From: Desulfococcaceae bacterium
Lineage (GTDB): Bacteria; Desulfobacterota; Desulfobacteria; Desulfobacterales; Desulfosalsimonadaceae
Assembly: GCA_030145385.1 (NCBI GenBank)
Contig: JAQYVU010000039.1
Span: forward strand, 1 to 38,308
Reading direction: 5' to 3'
Length of the DNA stretch: 38,308 bases
Position 1 is the first letter of the stretch, and each line of letters starts with the position of its first letter. The notes under the pieces were generated by a model, which made no database searches, was not told where the DNA came from, and worked only from the letters and a program-made list of their open reading frames with translations. The translations under genes and the position numbers were made by a program. Below are positions 1-8,364 of this stretch, piece by piece.

Positions 1-56
1 TTCCAGAACCGGCGCTTCTCTTCCAATAACTCTTCTCGTGATTTGTCTGCTGTCAT
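1..56 (-). CDS. 5' end of a probable IS66-family accessory protein (TnpA-like), partial
   Basis: Only the first 18 codons lie in the window; the gene runs off the left edge. They read MTADKSREELLEEKRRFW. A good ribosome site (GAGGAGACG) sits just before the ATG at 56. The charged start ending in RRFW resembles, from memory, the opening of IS66-family accessory proteins, which usually continue into a helix-turn-helix. Support comes from position: about 90 bases upstream on the same strand is a GTAAGCG end typical of IS66 elements. With so few residues the family call is an inference; any other small protein is possible. Confidence 0.5.
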   Translation of the reverse strand, partial: MTADKSREELLEEKRRFW

Positions 57-143
57 AATATCGTCTCCTCATCTGAATTGATTTGACGGACACCATGACA
101 GATCTTATATCTTCTGTGAAGATGGGGTTCCTTGAGCGCTTAC
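1..143 (-). mobile_element. Left end of an IS66-like insertion sequence, continuing outside the window
   Basis: On the minus strand the stretch starting at 143 reads GTAAGCGCTCAAGGAACCCC, which fits the GTAAGCG-type terminal inverted repeats of the IS66 family. About 87 bases inside, with a good ribosome site, begins a small reading frame that looks like the first IS66 gene. The element would extend leftward beyond base 1. IS66 elements usually make 8-base target duplications, so bases 144-151 would be one copy. The other end is not in view, so this cannot be tested here. Confidence 0.5.
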
Positions 144-380
144 CCACCAAAACCAAGCTTTCAAATGCACCTTGCAATAGCAATTCGGCACTCCGGAAGA
201 AATCAGACAGGCACAAAATATGGTGCTTTTGATTTTTTCCCGACACCTAAATTTTATGTGATTATCCAAATATCGCGGTGAGTATGATCAAATTATAATC
301 TGAGAGCATCAACGTAAGTAGATCCTGTTTTTGATTATTGCCAAACCATTTTCGTCTATTGACAGATCAGCGACATGATT
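57..380. other. Gene-free stretch: IS leader, repeat copy and AT-rich spacer
   Basis: No gene is supported here. Bases 57-143 are the leader of the IS66-like element, with the ribosome site of its first gene at about 61-70. Bases 144-240 are one copy of a dispersed repeat (see separate entry). Bases 241-380 are AT-rich and lie downstream of the CYTH gene; I see no convincing terminator hairpin there. Confidence 0.6.
144..240 (-). repeat. Dispersed intergenic repeat, copy A (partner at 10149-10255)
   Basis: Read on the minus strand, this segment shares a diverged match with 10149-10255 on the plus strand. Shared blocks in the same order are AAAAAATC, TTGTGCCTGTC, GCTATTGCAAG and AGCTTG. The IS66-like end at 143 abuts the repeat exactly, so the element may have inserted into or beside it. 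The repeat has no coding potential that I can see. The blocks were aligned by eye, so the outer limits are approximate. Confidence 0.55.
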
Positions 381-857
381 TTACAAGGTTTCAGGCCAGT
401 CTTTAAACGGATATTTGACCAGATTGGCGTTATAGTACCGGGGGTCATCCGTCACTTCCGTCAACACCCAGGGCGGCAGTTCAATTTCCTGATTTTCAGA
501 TGCCAGTTCAATTTCCGCGATGACCAGCCCCGCATTTTCTTTCTCAAACACATCCACTTCCCAGGTTACCCCGGCATGATCAACATAATAACGGGTTTTT
601 TCAATAAAGGGCCGCTCACACAATTCATCTAAAATCTGATGGGCATCCGCCACCGGAATGGAGTATTCAAATTCCGACCGGACCGCGCCTTTGTTTTCGC
701 CTTTAATCGTCAGCCAGGCACTGTCACCGGAGATGCGTACCCTGACCGCTGTCCTGTGCGATGTCGGCAGATACCCCTGCCGGACCCGGACGCCTGCGTC
801 ATCGGGATGCCACTTATTACAGTCTACAATAAATTTTCTCTCGATCTCTTTTGCCAT
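381..857 (-). CDS. CYTH domain protein (triphosphate-tunnel phosphatase/adenylate cyclase fold)
   Basis: The 158-residue protein opens with MAKEIERKFIV, which carries the ExExK signature (E4, E6, K8) that defines CYTH proteins. Several charged residues that would line the triphosphate tunnel follow (RVRISGD, WLTIKG, EFEYSIP, EVDVFEKENAGLVIAEIEL). The family binds triphosphorylated substrates with divalent metal; bacterial members of this short form are often inorganic triphosphatases, and some are class IV adenylate cyclases. Substrate cannot be told from sequence alone. A GGTGA ribosome site precedes the ATG. The gene starts 6 bases after the upstream membrane protein gene ends, so the two are probably co-transcribed. 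No membrane segment or signal peptide is present, so it should be cytoplasmic. Confidence 0.85.
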   Translation of the reverse strand: MAKEIERKFIVDCNKWHPDDAGVRVRQGYLPTSHRTAVRVRISGDSAWLTIKGENKGAVRSEFEYSIPVADAHQILDELCERPFIEKTRYYVDHAGVTWEVDVFEKENAGLVIAEIELASENQEIELPPWVLTEVTDDPRYYNANLVKYPFKDWPETL

Positions 858-863
858 TTCGAA

Positions 864-1256
864 TCACCGTGCGAACTTGATGGTCCCAGCAGTAACAATG
901 CCCCACCCCCAGTTAAAAATCAGCACAAACATCGGGGTCAACAATCCCAGCTCCAGCCCCGCCATACCTTTGTTTATTTTATATGGAAAAATAATAAATA
1001 ACTGCACGGCTGTTGGAAACAGGCTTAATACGGAACCTTTCAACAGCAGGCGAGAATTTTTTAATGGCAGTAAAAACAAAAATCCCCAGAGACCACCCCA
1101 GACAATCCGCGGATATAACCAGGCAGGACTCAATGCCGGTGCAATTGCTACACCGGCAACCTTTGTAATTGAATATTCTCCAAACAACCAGACAACCAGA
1201 CTGCTTGCCAATGCTCCCAGACTGCCGGCCGCAAAATAAATTAAAAGTTTTTTCAT
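864..1256 (-). CDS. Small integral membrane protein, function unknown
   Basis: I do not recognise a characterised family. With the start at 1256 (MKKLLIYF, preceded by GGAGA about 7 bases upstream) the product has 130 residues. The frame could be opened 27 codons earlier, but that stretch is polar, lacks a ribosome site and would displace a clean N-terminal helix. Four hydrophobic segments are visible at about residues 3-24, 45-65, 73-92 and 99-125, joined by short basic loops, so it is almost entirely membrane-embedded. It lies 6 bases upstream of the CYTH gene on the same strand, suggesting one operon. Nothing in the sequence shows a substrate or partner. Confidence 0.75.
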   Translation of the reverse strand: MKKLLIYFAAGSLGALASSLVVWLFGEYSITKVAGVAIAPALSPAWLYPRIVWGGLWGFLFLLPLKNSRLLLKGSVLSLFPTAVQLFIIFPYKINKGMAGLELGLLTPMFVLIFNWGWGIVTAGTIKFAR

Positions 1257-1340
1257 AATGAATTCTCCGTAAAACAAATCCACCAGGCGGATTTCGGTTG
1301 AAATGCTTTGATTGTAATTTTCATTGCAGGAAAACACAAG

Positions 1341-1405
1341 TGATAATACAATGAAATTATTATATTATCATTCAAACACAATCAACCGGATAATATTATA
1401 TTATC
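1341..1405. promoter_or_regulatory. AT-rich palindromes in the divergent promoter region
   Basis: Between the minus-strand membrane protein gene and the plus-strand metallo-hydrolase lie two related inverted repeats. One is TGATAATA (1341-1348) with TATTATCA (1363-1370). The other is a perfect 17-base palindrome, GATAATATTATATTATC, at 1389-1405. The shared GATAAT/ATTATC arms and the divergent setting suggest operator sites for a regulator encoded elsewhere. AT-rich DNA produces such palindromes by chance, so this is only a candidate. Confidence 0.35.
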
Positions 1406-1544
1406 AATTCCGGCATATAACCGTAAACGGTCTTTCGGTTTACAAATTCATTATTATGATTAGAATTATCAATTAGAACAGACAAAATTGCTTACCGGTC
1501 CCGGAAAACAATAGTTTTAATACACTCAAACAAGGCATAAAAAA

Positions 1545-2612
1545 ATGTCTAAAAAGAATAAACAAAATATTCTCTTGCTGATCACTTCGATGCTCTTTGG
1601 CGCATTTGACGATACTTCGGGTTTTGCGGCCCCGGGTTACCAAGGTCCGGTGACCGATCATTTTGATGGGGAAAAATTTTACAACCGTGTTGACAGTGAT
1701 GTCGGGCTAATCGATTTTTTCAGATTCAGCCTGCCCTTTAACTTTGTCAAGAGAGACTGGCCGGAATGGATCGATTCAACCCCTCAGAAAATTGACCTGA
1801 AAAAACAGGCAGGCGACGAAATATCAGTCACATTTATCAACCATTCAACACTGCTCATCCAGGTGGACGGGATCAATATTCTCACAGACCCGATTTTTAC
1901 CCAACGTACCAGTTCATTGTCCTGGATCGGGCCTAAACGGGTGCGGAATCCGGGCGTGAACCTGGTCGACCTGCCCCCCCTTGATATCATCCTGGTCAGC
2001 CATAACCACTATGACCACTTAGACATTGAATCCCTGAAACTTCTGCAGGACCGGAATCCGGAAGGCCGGCCGCCGCTGATCCTGTCCGGCCTTGGAAACG
2101 GATTATTTTTCAAAGACAGGTTGCTAACCAATTTTAAAGACCTGGACTGGGACCAGTCAGTGCAATATAAGAACATTGAATTTGTTTTCACTGAAACCCG
2201 TCACCGCAGCGGAAGAGGCATCACGGACCAGAATAAAACCCTGTGGGGGGGATTTGTAATCAAAACCCGGCTGGGCAACATTTATTTTGCCGGTGATACA
2301 GGTTACGGTCCCCATTTTAAAGACGCGCGGAAAACCCACGGAGATTTTAGTCTTTCCCTTTTGCCCATCGGCGCATATGAACCCCGATGGTTCATGAAAG
2401 TGGCCCACTTGAATCCCGAAGATGCAGTTGAAGCACACATGGATTTAAACAGCAAAAAAAGCATGGGTATCCATTTTGGGACCTTTCAGCTCACTTATGA
2501 AAGTATTGACCAGCCGGTAATTGACCTGAAAAAAGCGTTAACAAATAAACAGATCTCAGAGACGGATTTTATTGTGCCGGAATTCGGAAAAACATATATA
2601 TTCAGACCCTGA
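1545..2612 (+). CDS. Metallo-beta-lactamase fold hydrolase, NAPE-PLD/UlaG-like, exported
   Basis: The 355-residue protein starts with a basic and then hydrophobic stretch (MSKKNKQNILLLITSMLFGA), consistent with export to the periplasm, although cleavage near FAAP (about residue 30) is only likely. The metal site is clear: HNHYDH at 153-158 is the HxHxDH motif, and later AGDTGYG and IHFGTF supply the expected aspartate and histidine. An early NHSTLL (99-104) and the DPIF segment match the family of N-acylphosphatidylethanolamine phospholipase D-like hydrolases and UlaG-like lactonases. These are two-zinc hydrolases; the substrate here is unknown. It stands alone on the plus strand. A weak GC hairpin plus a T run follows at about 2670-2700 and may end transcription. 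Confidence 0.85.
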   Translation: MSKKNKQNILLLITSMLFGAFDDTSGFAAPGYQGPVTDHFDGEKFYNRVDSDVGLIDFFRFSLPFNFVKRDWPEWIDSTPQKIDLKKQAGDEISVTFINHSTLLIQVDGINILTDPIFTQRTSSLSWIGPKRVRNPGVNLVDLPPLDIILVSHNHYDHLDIESLKLLQDRNPEGRPPLILSGLGNGLFFKDRLLTNFKDLDWDQSVQYKNIEFVFTETRHRSGRGITDQNKTLWGGFVIKTRLGNIYFAGDTGYGPHFKDARKTHGDFSLSLLPIGAYEPRWFMKVAHLNPEDAVEAHMDLNSKKSMGIHFGTFQLTYESIDQPVIDLKKALTNKQISETDFIVPEFGKTYIFRP

Positions 2613-2793
2613 AATTTAATTTGATCCTTTATTTCACAGTTCATTTAACATCTGAAAATAAAATAGCCGGCTGATTTAAACCGTCTTTTTTATTTTTTTA
2701 TAGATTGAACCCGTCTCATTATTAAACTATATTTAAATTTTTTTAGCTTTCAACAAAACCGCTTAATGCGGCCCCGCAATTTTGGATATTTTA

Positions 2794-3270
2794 ATGAATA
2801 GCAAACTCAAACGCATCGGACTGATTTCCGATACTCACGGCATGTTAAGAGACAGTGCTGTAAAAGCTTTAGCAGATTCTGATATCATCATTCATGCCGG
2901 CGATATTGATACGCCGGATATCATCGACACGTTAAAAACCATTGCGCCGGTATTTCCGGTCCGCGGCAACATGGACAGAAATCCCAATGCCGCTGCCCTT
3001 CCGAAATATGAAATTGTTGAAATGGAGGGTATTTCCATCTATGTTCTCCACGATCTTTATCAGCTGGATTTAGACCCGGCGGCGGCCGGCATTGAAGTGG
3101 TTGTATCGGGTCATTCTCACCGCCCAAAGATAAAATACAGGGACGGTGTTTTATATATCAACCCGGGCAGCGCAGGGCCCAGAAGATTCACGCTGCCGAT
3201 TTCCATCGGTATGCTTGAAATCGAAAACGGCAGAATCACGCCTAAAATCATCGAATTGGAAGAATCATAG
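2794..3270 (+). CDS. YfcE/MJ0936-type metallophosphoesterase
   Basis: The 158-residue product carries the calcineurin-like metal motifs in order: ISDTHG near the N-terminus, GDID, GNMDR, and SGHSHRPK, followed by the typical INPGSAGPRR. Proteins of this small family hydrolyse phosphodiester bonds using two divalent metals in the cytoplasm; physiological substrates are mostly unknown. I chose the ATG at 2794 (MNSKLKRIGL). A TTG four codons earlier (2782) is also possible, and neither has a strong ribosome site. The gene is followed by a short perfect tandem duplication and then faces the convergent histidine kinase gene. Confidence 0.88.
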   Translation: MNSKLKRIGLISDTHGMLRDSAVKALADSDIIIHAGDIDTPDIIDTLKTIAPVFPVRGNMDRNPNAAALPKYEIVEMEGISIYVLHDLYQLDLDPAAAGIEVVVSGHSHRPKIKYRDGVLYINPGSAGPRRFTLPISIGMLEIENGRITPKIIELEES

Positions 3271-3275
3271 ACAAT

Positions 3276-3311
3276 TTTTTCAGCAATACTTTATTTTTCA
3301 GCAATACTTTA
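3276..3311. repeat. Perfect 18-base tandem duplication
   Basis: The unit TTTTTCAGCAATACTTTA occurs twice head to tail, at 3276-3293 and 3294-3311, just after the phosphoesterase stop codon and between two convergent genes. It looks like a simple slippage duplication; no function is evident. Confidence 0.8.
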
Positions 3312-3364
3312 CCGGCTCTGATTTGCAATTAACAACAGATAATTAAATGCCGGAACAATCAATA

Positions 3365-4942
3365 TCATAACCGGGCATTGTCCAAAACTTTACGAACGGT
3401 TTTGGCCAGTTCTTTTTTGATCAACGGTTTCATTTGAATCGCCTTAATGCCGTTTTCAAGCGATTCAACATCGATAATTTTTTTACTGTACCCGGTGCAT
3501 AAAATAACAGGAATATCCGGCCGTATTTTCATCATTTCAAATGAAAGCCGTTCACCGGTCATATTGGGCATCGTCATGTCAGTAATGACTATATCAAAAA
3601 TATCCGCCCTGTACCTGAACAGTTCCAGAGCTTCTATGCTGCTGGTTCGGATTGTGACGCGGTATCCGAGAGATTCCAATATCTTTTGACCCAGCCTGGC
3701 GATCGTTTCTTCATCGTCAACAAACAAAATATGTTCGCTGCCCATGAGAACCTCCATTGGGTCAAATCGCTTTTCCGTTCCAATACTTTTGATCACCGGC
3801 AAATAAATTTTAAATAAAGCCCCTTGACCGACCTGGCTGGCAGCGATAATTTCCCCGCCGTAACTTTTAACAATGCCGTGCACTACAGCCAGTCCCAACC
3901 CGGTCCCTTCCCCGGATTCTTTTGTCGTAAAATACGGCTCAAATATGGAATCTAAATTTTTAGCCTGAATACCGATACCTGTATCTTCAACCTCAAGCTT
4001 TATGTAAAAACCGGGCTCAAGGTCCGGATAATGGTCCGTAATCTGGGGTCCCAGAACCGCATCCTTGATACTTACCTTGAGCGTCCCCCCTTCTTCTTCC
4101 ATAGCGTGCGCAGCATTGGCGCACAAATTCATAATGATCTGATGGATTTGAGTGGGATCCGCCATCACCAGTGATTTGCTTTTAAAAGAATGAACAATCG
4201 CAATGGTTGTCGGAACGGTTGAACGAATCAGCTTAAGCGCTTCCTTGGCAATCAGGTCAACTCGTATCGGCTTGAGTTCCTGCTCGGTCTGCCGGGCAAA
4301 TGCCAGAATCTGCCTGACCAGATCGCGGGCGCGCAGACCGGCGTTATAGACTTCATCCAGAAGGTCACTCACACCTGATTCGGCATCAATCTCTTCTAAG
4401 GCGATTTCCGTATATCCCAGAATCGCTGTCAAAATATTATTAAAATCATGGGAAATTCCCCCCGCCAATGTTCCGATCGCTTCCAGTTTCTGGGATTGGC
4501 GTAATTTTTTCTCCAGCTCTATTTTTTCTGATTTTTCTCTTTTAATATCTGTCGTATCACGGATCACAGCCGTTATTCCGATACCCTTTCCGTCACTGTC
4601 CGACACCCGCTGCTTGACCACATGGAATGACCGATCCTCGAATTTTATTTCATTGGAAATAAAGCCGTTCCTTAACGCCTCAAGATCACTATTCTGAAAA
4701 TTTTCAGCAACATCATGCGGCATAAAATCAAAATCCGTTTTTCCGATAATATCTATAGTTTTAACATTAAAGACCTGCTCATGCGCCTTGTTTGCGATCA
4801 CATATCGAAATTGCCGGTCTTTAAAAAAAATCAGATCCGTGGATGAATCGATCATTGTTTCAACTTGTTTCTGACGGTCAAGCTGTTCTTCCAGCTCTGC
4901 AATCCTTTTTTCCAGCGCACCGCATTCAGGGTGATCCTTCAT
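3365..4942 (-). CDS. PAS hybrid histidine kinase with C-terminal receiver
   Basis: A 525-residue soluble sensor kinase. After a short coiled coil (residues 8-27) comes a PAS domain (about 28-135). The HisKA domain follows with GGISHDFNN and phospho-acceptor H165. The ATPase domain has the N box around N272, DTGIG (320-324) and GTGLG (346-350). A receiver domain follows with acidic D409/D410, phospho-acceptor D455, T483 and K505. No membrane segment is present, so the PAS domain must sense an internal cue or a partner. A GGAGA ribosome site lies about 11 bases before the ATG. It is the last gene of a minus-strand signalling run and has the same kinase-receiver organisation as the kinase at 14102. 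The target of its phosphorelay is not evident. Confidence 0.92.
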   Translation of the reverse strand: MKDHPECGALEKRIAELEEQLDRQKQVETMIDSSTDLIFFKDRQFRYVIANKAHEQVFNVKTIDIIGKTDFDFMPHDVAENFQNSDLEALRNGFISNEIKFEDRSFHVVKQRVSDSDGKGIGITAVIRDTTDIKREKSEKIELEKKLRQSQKLEAIGTLAGGISHDFNNILTAILGYTEIALEEIDAESGVSDLLDEVYNAGLRARDLVRQILAFARQTEQELKPIRVDLIAKEALKLIRSTVPTTIAIVHSFKSKSLVMADPTQIHQIIMNLCANAAHAMEEEGGTLKVSIKDAVLGPQITDHYPDLEPGFYIKLEVEDTGIGIQAKNLDSIFEPYFTTKESGEGTGLGLAVVHGIVKSYGGEIIAASQVGQGALFKIYLPVIKSIGTEKRFDPMEVLMGSEHILFVDDEETIARLGQKILESLGYRVTIRTSSIEALELFRYRADIFDIVITDMTMPNMTGERLSFEMMKIRPDIPVILCTGYSKKIIDVESLENGIKAIQMKPLIKKELAKTVRKVLDNARL

Positions 4943-5134
4943 TTAACTGAGTCTCCGCTTAAACAGAATTTATTTCGATGATAGTACAAAATTCGGGCGG
5001 ACCAGTCCGCTCAACAGTCATTTAACATACCCCAAAAATGCTTTAAATAAAATAACTGCGTCAGCAATAAACTGAATTTAAAATCCTGCCCGCCGAATAC
5101 GGATGATAAAGGTCTGAAATATTTTAATAATTTA

Positions 5135-5845
5135 TTAGACTTCTTTCGGACTGGAAAGATAAGGGGCAAACAAATGACGGATTTCTTCTAATTGTTCTTC
5201 AATTAAAATTGGCATCGTATGGGCAAAAACATCCAACAGAATGATGGCATTTACTGAAGACTCTGTACAGGCAGCATTTCGCAGGCGCTCGGCAACATTC
5301 ATGTTCAACAGATTCATATTTTGGTATATTTGCTTAAGCCCCTGCAGATTTAAATCCCTGACCGAACCTTCTTTTCTTAAAAAATACTGGGCCAGCAAAA
5401 ACATACCGCTGGCGCGGAATATGGTTTCTTCTTCAGTGGCCAGCGGTAAATGAAAGCGAACCATTGGTTTAAAAAAAGCCGTGTGCGGGCAGCCGCTGGC
5501 CGGAAACAATACCCCAAGCAAAGAGCTGATACCTCTCTGGGCCGTGGTGTGCTGAGAAACATGCCGCACTGATGTGGAGACCTCCATATCAAGTTCATCA
5601 TAGGATAATACATTTTCAAACCGCTCAACAATTTCCACCAGATTGACTGCAACCGGACAAACCGGATGCGTTAAAGGATCAAGCGGGCAATGGGGGCATT
5701 GATGGAAATCAAGGCTTGTCCAGAACGGTAGTTTTTCACCGGAGGTGTTAACCCGTTCAAGAGTCCGGGAGTCCAGCTTCAGGTCAAAAATTTCAATTTT
5801 TTGCTTATCCAGTTTGAAAACATATCGAATATTAATCATATGCAT
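5135..5845 (-). CDS. Cys-rich cytoplasmic protein, function unknown (DUF6901-like)
   Basis: I do not know a function. The 236-residue protein has a compact cysteine cluster, CPHCPLDPLTHPVCP (C50, C53, C63), and another cysteine in GCPHTAF (C119), followed by a strongly conserved-looking stretch PMVRFHLPLATEEET. The cysteines could bind zinc or an iron-sulfur centre, which is inference. From memory it matches the uncharacterised family named DUF6901; I could not check this. There is no signal peptide or membrane helix. It sits 53 bases after the HD-GYP gene, in the same direction, inside a block of signalling genes, so a role in the same circuit is plausible. An alternative start two codons later (MINIRY) is equally possible. 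Confidence 0.75.
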   Translation of the reverse strand: MHMINIRYVFKLDKQKIEIFDLKLDSRTLERVNTSGEKLPFWTSLDFHQCPHCPLDPLTHPVCPVAVNLVEIVERFENVLSYDELDMEVSTSVRHVSQHTTAQRGISSLLGVLFPASGCPHTAFFKPMVRFHLPLATEEETIFRASGMFLLAQYFLRKEGSVRDLNLQGLKQIYQNMNLLNMNVAERLRNAACTESSVNAIILLDVFAHTMPILIEEQLEEIRHLFAPYLSSPKEV

Positions 5846-5898
5846 TTTAATACCAGAATCAGTTAAACAGAATTTACCGGAAAAAGACTGGCCGGGAT

Positions 5899-6981
5899 TT
5901 AAATTAGTTTAATCAAATTATTCTCAAACAGGTAGCAGCAGGTATCCGCAACATCCGGATCAAACATTCGGCCTTTATTCTTATTTATTTCATCAAGCGC
6001 CATATCAATGCCCAGAGAAGGACGGTATGGGCGATGGGACGCCATGGCTTCCACAACATCAGCAACAGCAAGGATCTTTGCCTCTATAAGAATTTCATCG
6101 CCTGAAAGCCTTTGCGGATATCCGGATCCATCCACCCTTTCATGGTGCTGATAAACAATTTTAGCCAAAGGATATGGGAATGCAATTTCTTTCAGAATCT
6201 TATATCCGGTTAAAGGGTGTTCTTTCATAATGTTGAACTCCGCATCCGACAGGCGGGTCGGCTTGCAGAGAATTTCCGCAGGTACCGAAATTTTGCCGAT
6301 ATCATGAATCAAACCGGCCATTTTCAGGTACTGAATTCTTTCCAGGGAAAAATTCATTCGGATGGCAATAGCCACCGCGATATCCGCAACCCGCTGCTGG
6401 TGCCCTGCCGTATAAGGATCTCTTGACTCAACAGCTAACGACATTGCCTTAATAATGCCATCTAAAATATCATTTAATCTTTCATTGGCTTTAAATAAGT
6501 CATGGGTCTGGTCTTCAATGATATTTTCAAGATTTTGAACTTCAAATTGACTCTGGAGATCAAGTGCCCTGCGCCTGAGTGCATTGGTAACACTGATCAG
6601 CACCTGCTTTTTCTGAAACGGCTTTACCAGAAAATCATAAGCACCCATTGAGATGACGGATTCCGCAATTTTTCTGGTACTGTTGCCGGAAATCATTAAT
6701 GTCGGAATATTCGGATGATTTGTTCTAATTTCTTCCAGCAATTGAATACCTGATTTTCCGGGCATGGCCACATCACTGATGACAAGATCAAAGCTTTGAC
6801 TTTTCAAAAGAACAATGGCTTGTTCGGCATCCTCGGCCAATTCACAGGTATATCTTTCCCTTTCCAGTATTCTCTTCAGCAGATCGCGTATGGCGCCATC
6901 ATCATCGACGATCAAAATCGTTTCTCTTTTTTGAATTTTTCTGCCTGAATTACTTTTTTCTTTAAGCTGCATGCTGTACAT
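5899..6981 (-). CDS. Response regulator with HD-GYP cyclic-di-GMP phosphodiesterase domain (RpfG-type)
   Basis: The 360-residue protein begins with a receiver domain (acidic D26/D27/D28, phospho-acceptor D70, K120). A helical linker (about 140-175) follows, then an HD-GYP domain: DPYTAGHQQRV (188-198), HDIGK (226-230) and HHERVDGSGYP (279-289). All residues expected for the metal site and the GYP loop are present, so it should be catalytically active. Members hydrolyse cyclic di-GMP when their receiver is phosphorylated. The ATG at 6981 has a clear CAGGAG ribosome site. It lies between the PilZ-domain gene (55 bases upstream) and the Cys-rich gene, consistent with a c-di-GMP circuit. The partner kinase is not certain; the kinase at 3365 or an unlinked one could serve. 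Confidence 0.93.
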   Translation of the reverse strand: MYSMQLKEKSNSGRKIQKRETILIVDDDGAIRDLLKRILERERYTCELAEDAEQAIVLLKSQSFDLVISDVAMPGKSGIQLLEEIRTNHPNIPTLMISGNSTRKIAESVISMGAYDFLVKPFQKKQVLISVTNALRRRALDLQSQFEVQNLENIIEDQTHDLFKANERLNDILDGIIKAMSLAVESRDPYTAGHQQRVADIAVAIAIRMNFSLERIQYLKMAGLIHDIGKISVPAEILCKPTRLSDAEFNIMKEHPLTGYKILKEIAFPYPLAKIVYQHHERVDGSGYPQRLSGDEILIEAKILAVADVVEAMASHRPYRPSLGIDMALDEINKNKGRMFDPDVADTCCYLFENNLIKLI

Positions 6982-7035
6982 GGTTATCGCTCCTGAAAAA
7001 TTGACATTTATAAATTAATATTCAATCGTTATATT

Positions 7036-8193
7036 TTAAATATAAGCCGTCACATCGGTATGCTGCGCGATATCAATCACACGGTCTTCGTCAATGGGTT
7101 CCTCGAACTGCACATGGACCGAGCATTCGCCAAAAGGGAGAAACTTCAGAGAAACGACTTTTGCTGATTTTTTCAACTCGTATGACAATGAATATTTTTG
7201 GTAAGAAGCAGAAATGTAAATCCGGCTATTATGAAGATAAGCGGCTTCACCGATCTTCAAATTCCGGACACGGTAACCCAGGCCGCCTGCGGAAAGGTCA
7301 ATAATTTTTGCTTCTGAAATCGCTTCTAAAAGATTCCCGTTTTTATCAAACCGCTGCACCTGGCCAATCAGGTCTGTTTTATAACGTTTATGGGCCCTGC
7401 GGTACGGGGTTTCCGGTTTGATCTGATCATAGTTGATCTGCTTTGTTTCACAATATTTGCACAATTTTGATTCGATCGCATGATTTTCAGCCACAATCTT
7501 CTGATAAGCGGATTTTTCCAGATAACTGATCTCGGATTCCTCGGCGGCAATGAGATTGGTTGTATGATTTGTCAGTGTAAAAAATGTTTCAGCACCTGCA
7601 ATATCTCCTTTCCTCAGAATGGTAATCGACACATTTTTCCTGACATCATAGTCAAAATATTTTAACTTTAAGCTGCCTGACCTTATAAAATACAGCCGGT
7701 TATCACAGTTGCCCTGCTGAAAAACAGGTTGATTGGGTTTGACTACAAAATCTTTGAGCGCAAAATAAAATGCCGCAGCCTCACTGTTATTAAACCGGTT
7801 GAAAAGGTCCGCCCAAAGCCTTATTTTTTTCGGATCCATACAGGCGTTTTTTTTCTGCTCAATAATTTCACCGGATCTGACAATTTCCCTGACAGCCGTC
7901 GGCGCTTCAACTATGAGTTTTTCCCGCAGTTGTTCGGCTTTTGCAAAATTGTTCTGGTTTAGATTATGAACAATGCGGTCAAACAGTAACTTTACAGTCG
8001 CGGCATTGTTTTTTTCAGGTTCTGGTTCATCCGAACGGTGTAAAATTGATGTCTTTTTTTTCTTTCTCAATTGATTATCAGGCGAAACCACCTCATGCAG
8101 GTGAATGATATTCTTAATTTTTTCAGTCAGGCTGCGGGTGGCTGCCCTTTTACCTGATAATTGATTTTGATCATGCGGGGATTGTAATTTCAT
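7036..8193 (-). CDS. Cyclic-nucleotide-binding and PilZ domain protein
   Basis: With the start at 8193 (MKLQSPHD, preceded by GGAAC) the protein has 385 residues. A TTG 11 codons upstream is less likely. The first ~140 residues are charged and helical. Residues ~150-245 look like a cNMP-binding beta-barrel (FVVKPNQPVFQQGNCDNRLY, RSGSLKLKY, LRKGDIAGAE). Residues ~265-375 form a PilZ domain, with the RRAHKR arginine motif (265-270) and DLSAGG (299-304), the two parts that bind cyclic di-GMP. No DNA-binding domain is visible, so it probably works by protein contact. Its neighbour encodes a c-di-GMP phosphodiesterase. A candidate sigma54 promoter lies about 50 bases upstream. Confidence 0.85.
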   Translation of the reverse strand: MKLQSPHDQNQLSGKRAATRSLTEKIKNIIHLHEVVSPDNQLRKKKKTSILHRSDEPEPEKNNAATVKLLFDRIVHNLNQNNFAKAEQLREKLIVEAPTAVREIVRSGEIIEQKKNACMDPKKIRLWADLFNRFNNSEAAAFYFALKDFVVKPNQPVFQQGNCDNRLYFIRSGSLKLKYFDYDVRKNVSITILRKGDIAGAETFFTLTNHTTNLIAAEESEISYLEKSAYQKIVAENHAIESKLCKYCETKQINYDQIKPETPYRRAHKRYKTDLIGQVQRFDKNGNLLEAISEAKIIDLSAGGLGYRVRNLKIGEAAYLHNSRIYISASYQKYSLSYELKKSAKVVSLKFLPFGECSVHVQFEEPIDEDRVIDIAQHTDVTAYI

Positions 8194-8244
8194 ATCTGTT
8201 CCATTTCCACTGTGGTATTGAATCAATGCACCATCGATATGTAA

Positions 8245-8260
8245 TACAAAAAATATGCCA
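8245..8260 (-). promoter_or_regulatory. Candidate sigma54 promoter for the cNMP/PilZ gene
   Basis: On the minus strand TGGCAT, five bases, then TTGTA matches the sigma54 consensus TGGCAC-N5-TTGCA with correct spacing and two mismatches, one of them in the -12 GC. Transcription would start near 8233, about 40 bases before the ATG at 8193. The gene directly upstream encodes a sigma54-dependent activator, and paired palindromes lie about 145 bases upstream of the predicted start. Sites this short occur by chance, so confidence is moderate. Confidence 0.4.
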
Positions 8261-8364
8261 AGCCCCTTGAAAATAAAATATTAATATATTATCAATTCAT
8301 TATATGAACAGCGCTGCAACAAACGGTAAATTTTCCCATCGGCTGAGTCTAATTTTATTGTAAA

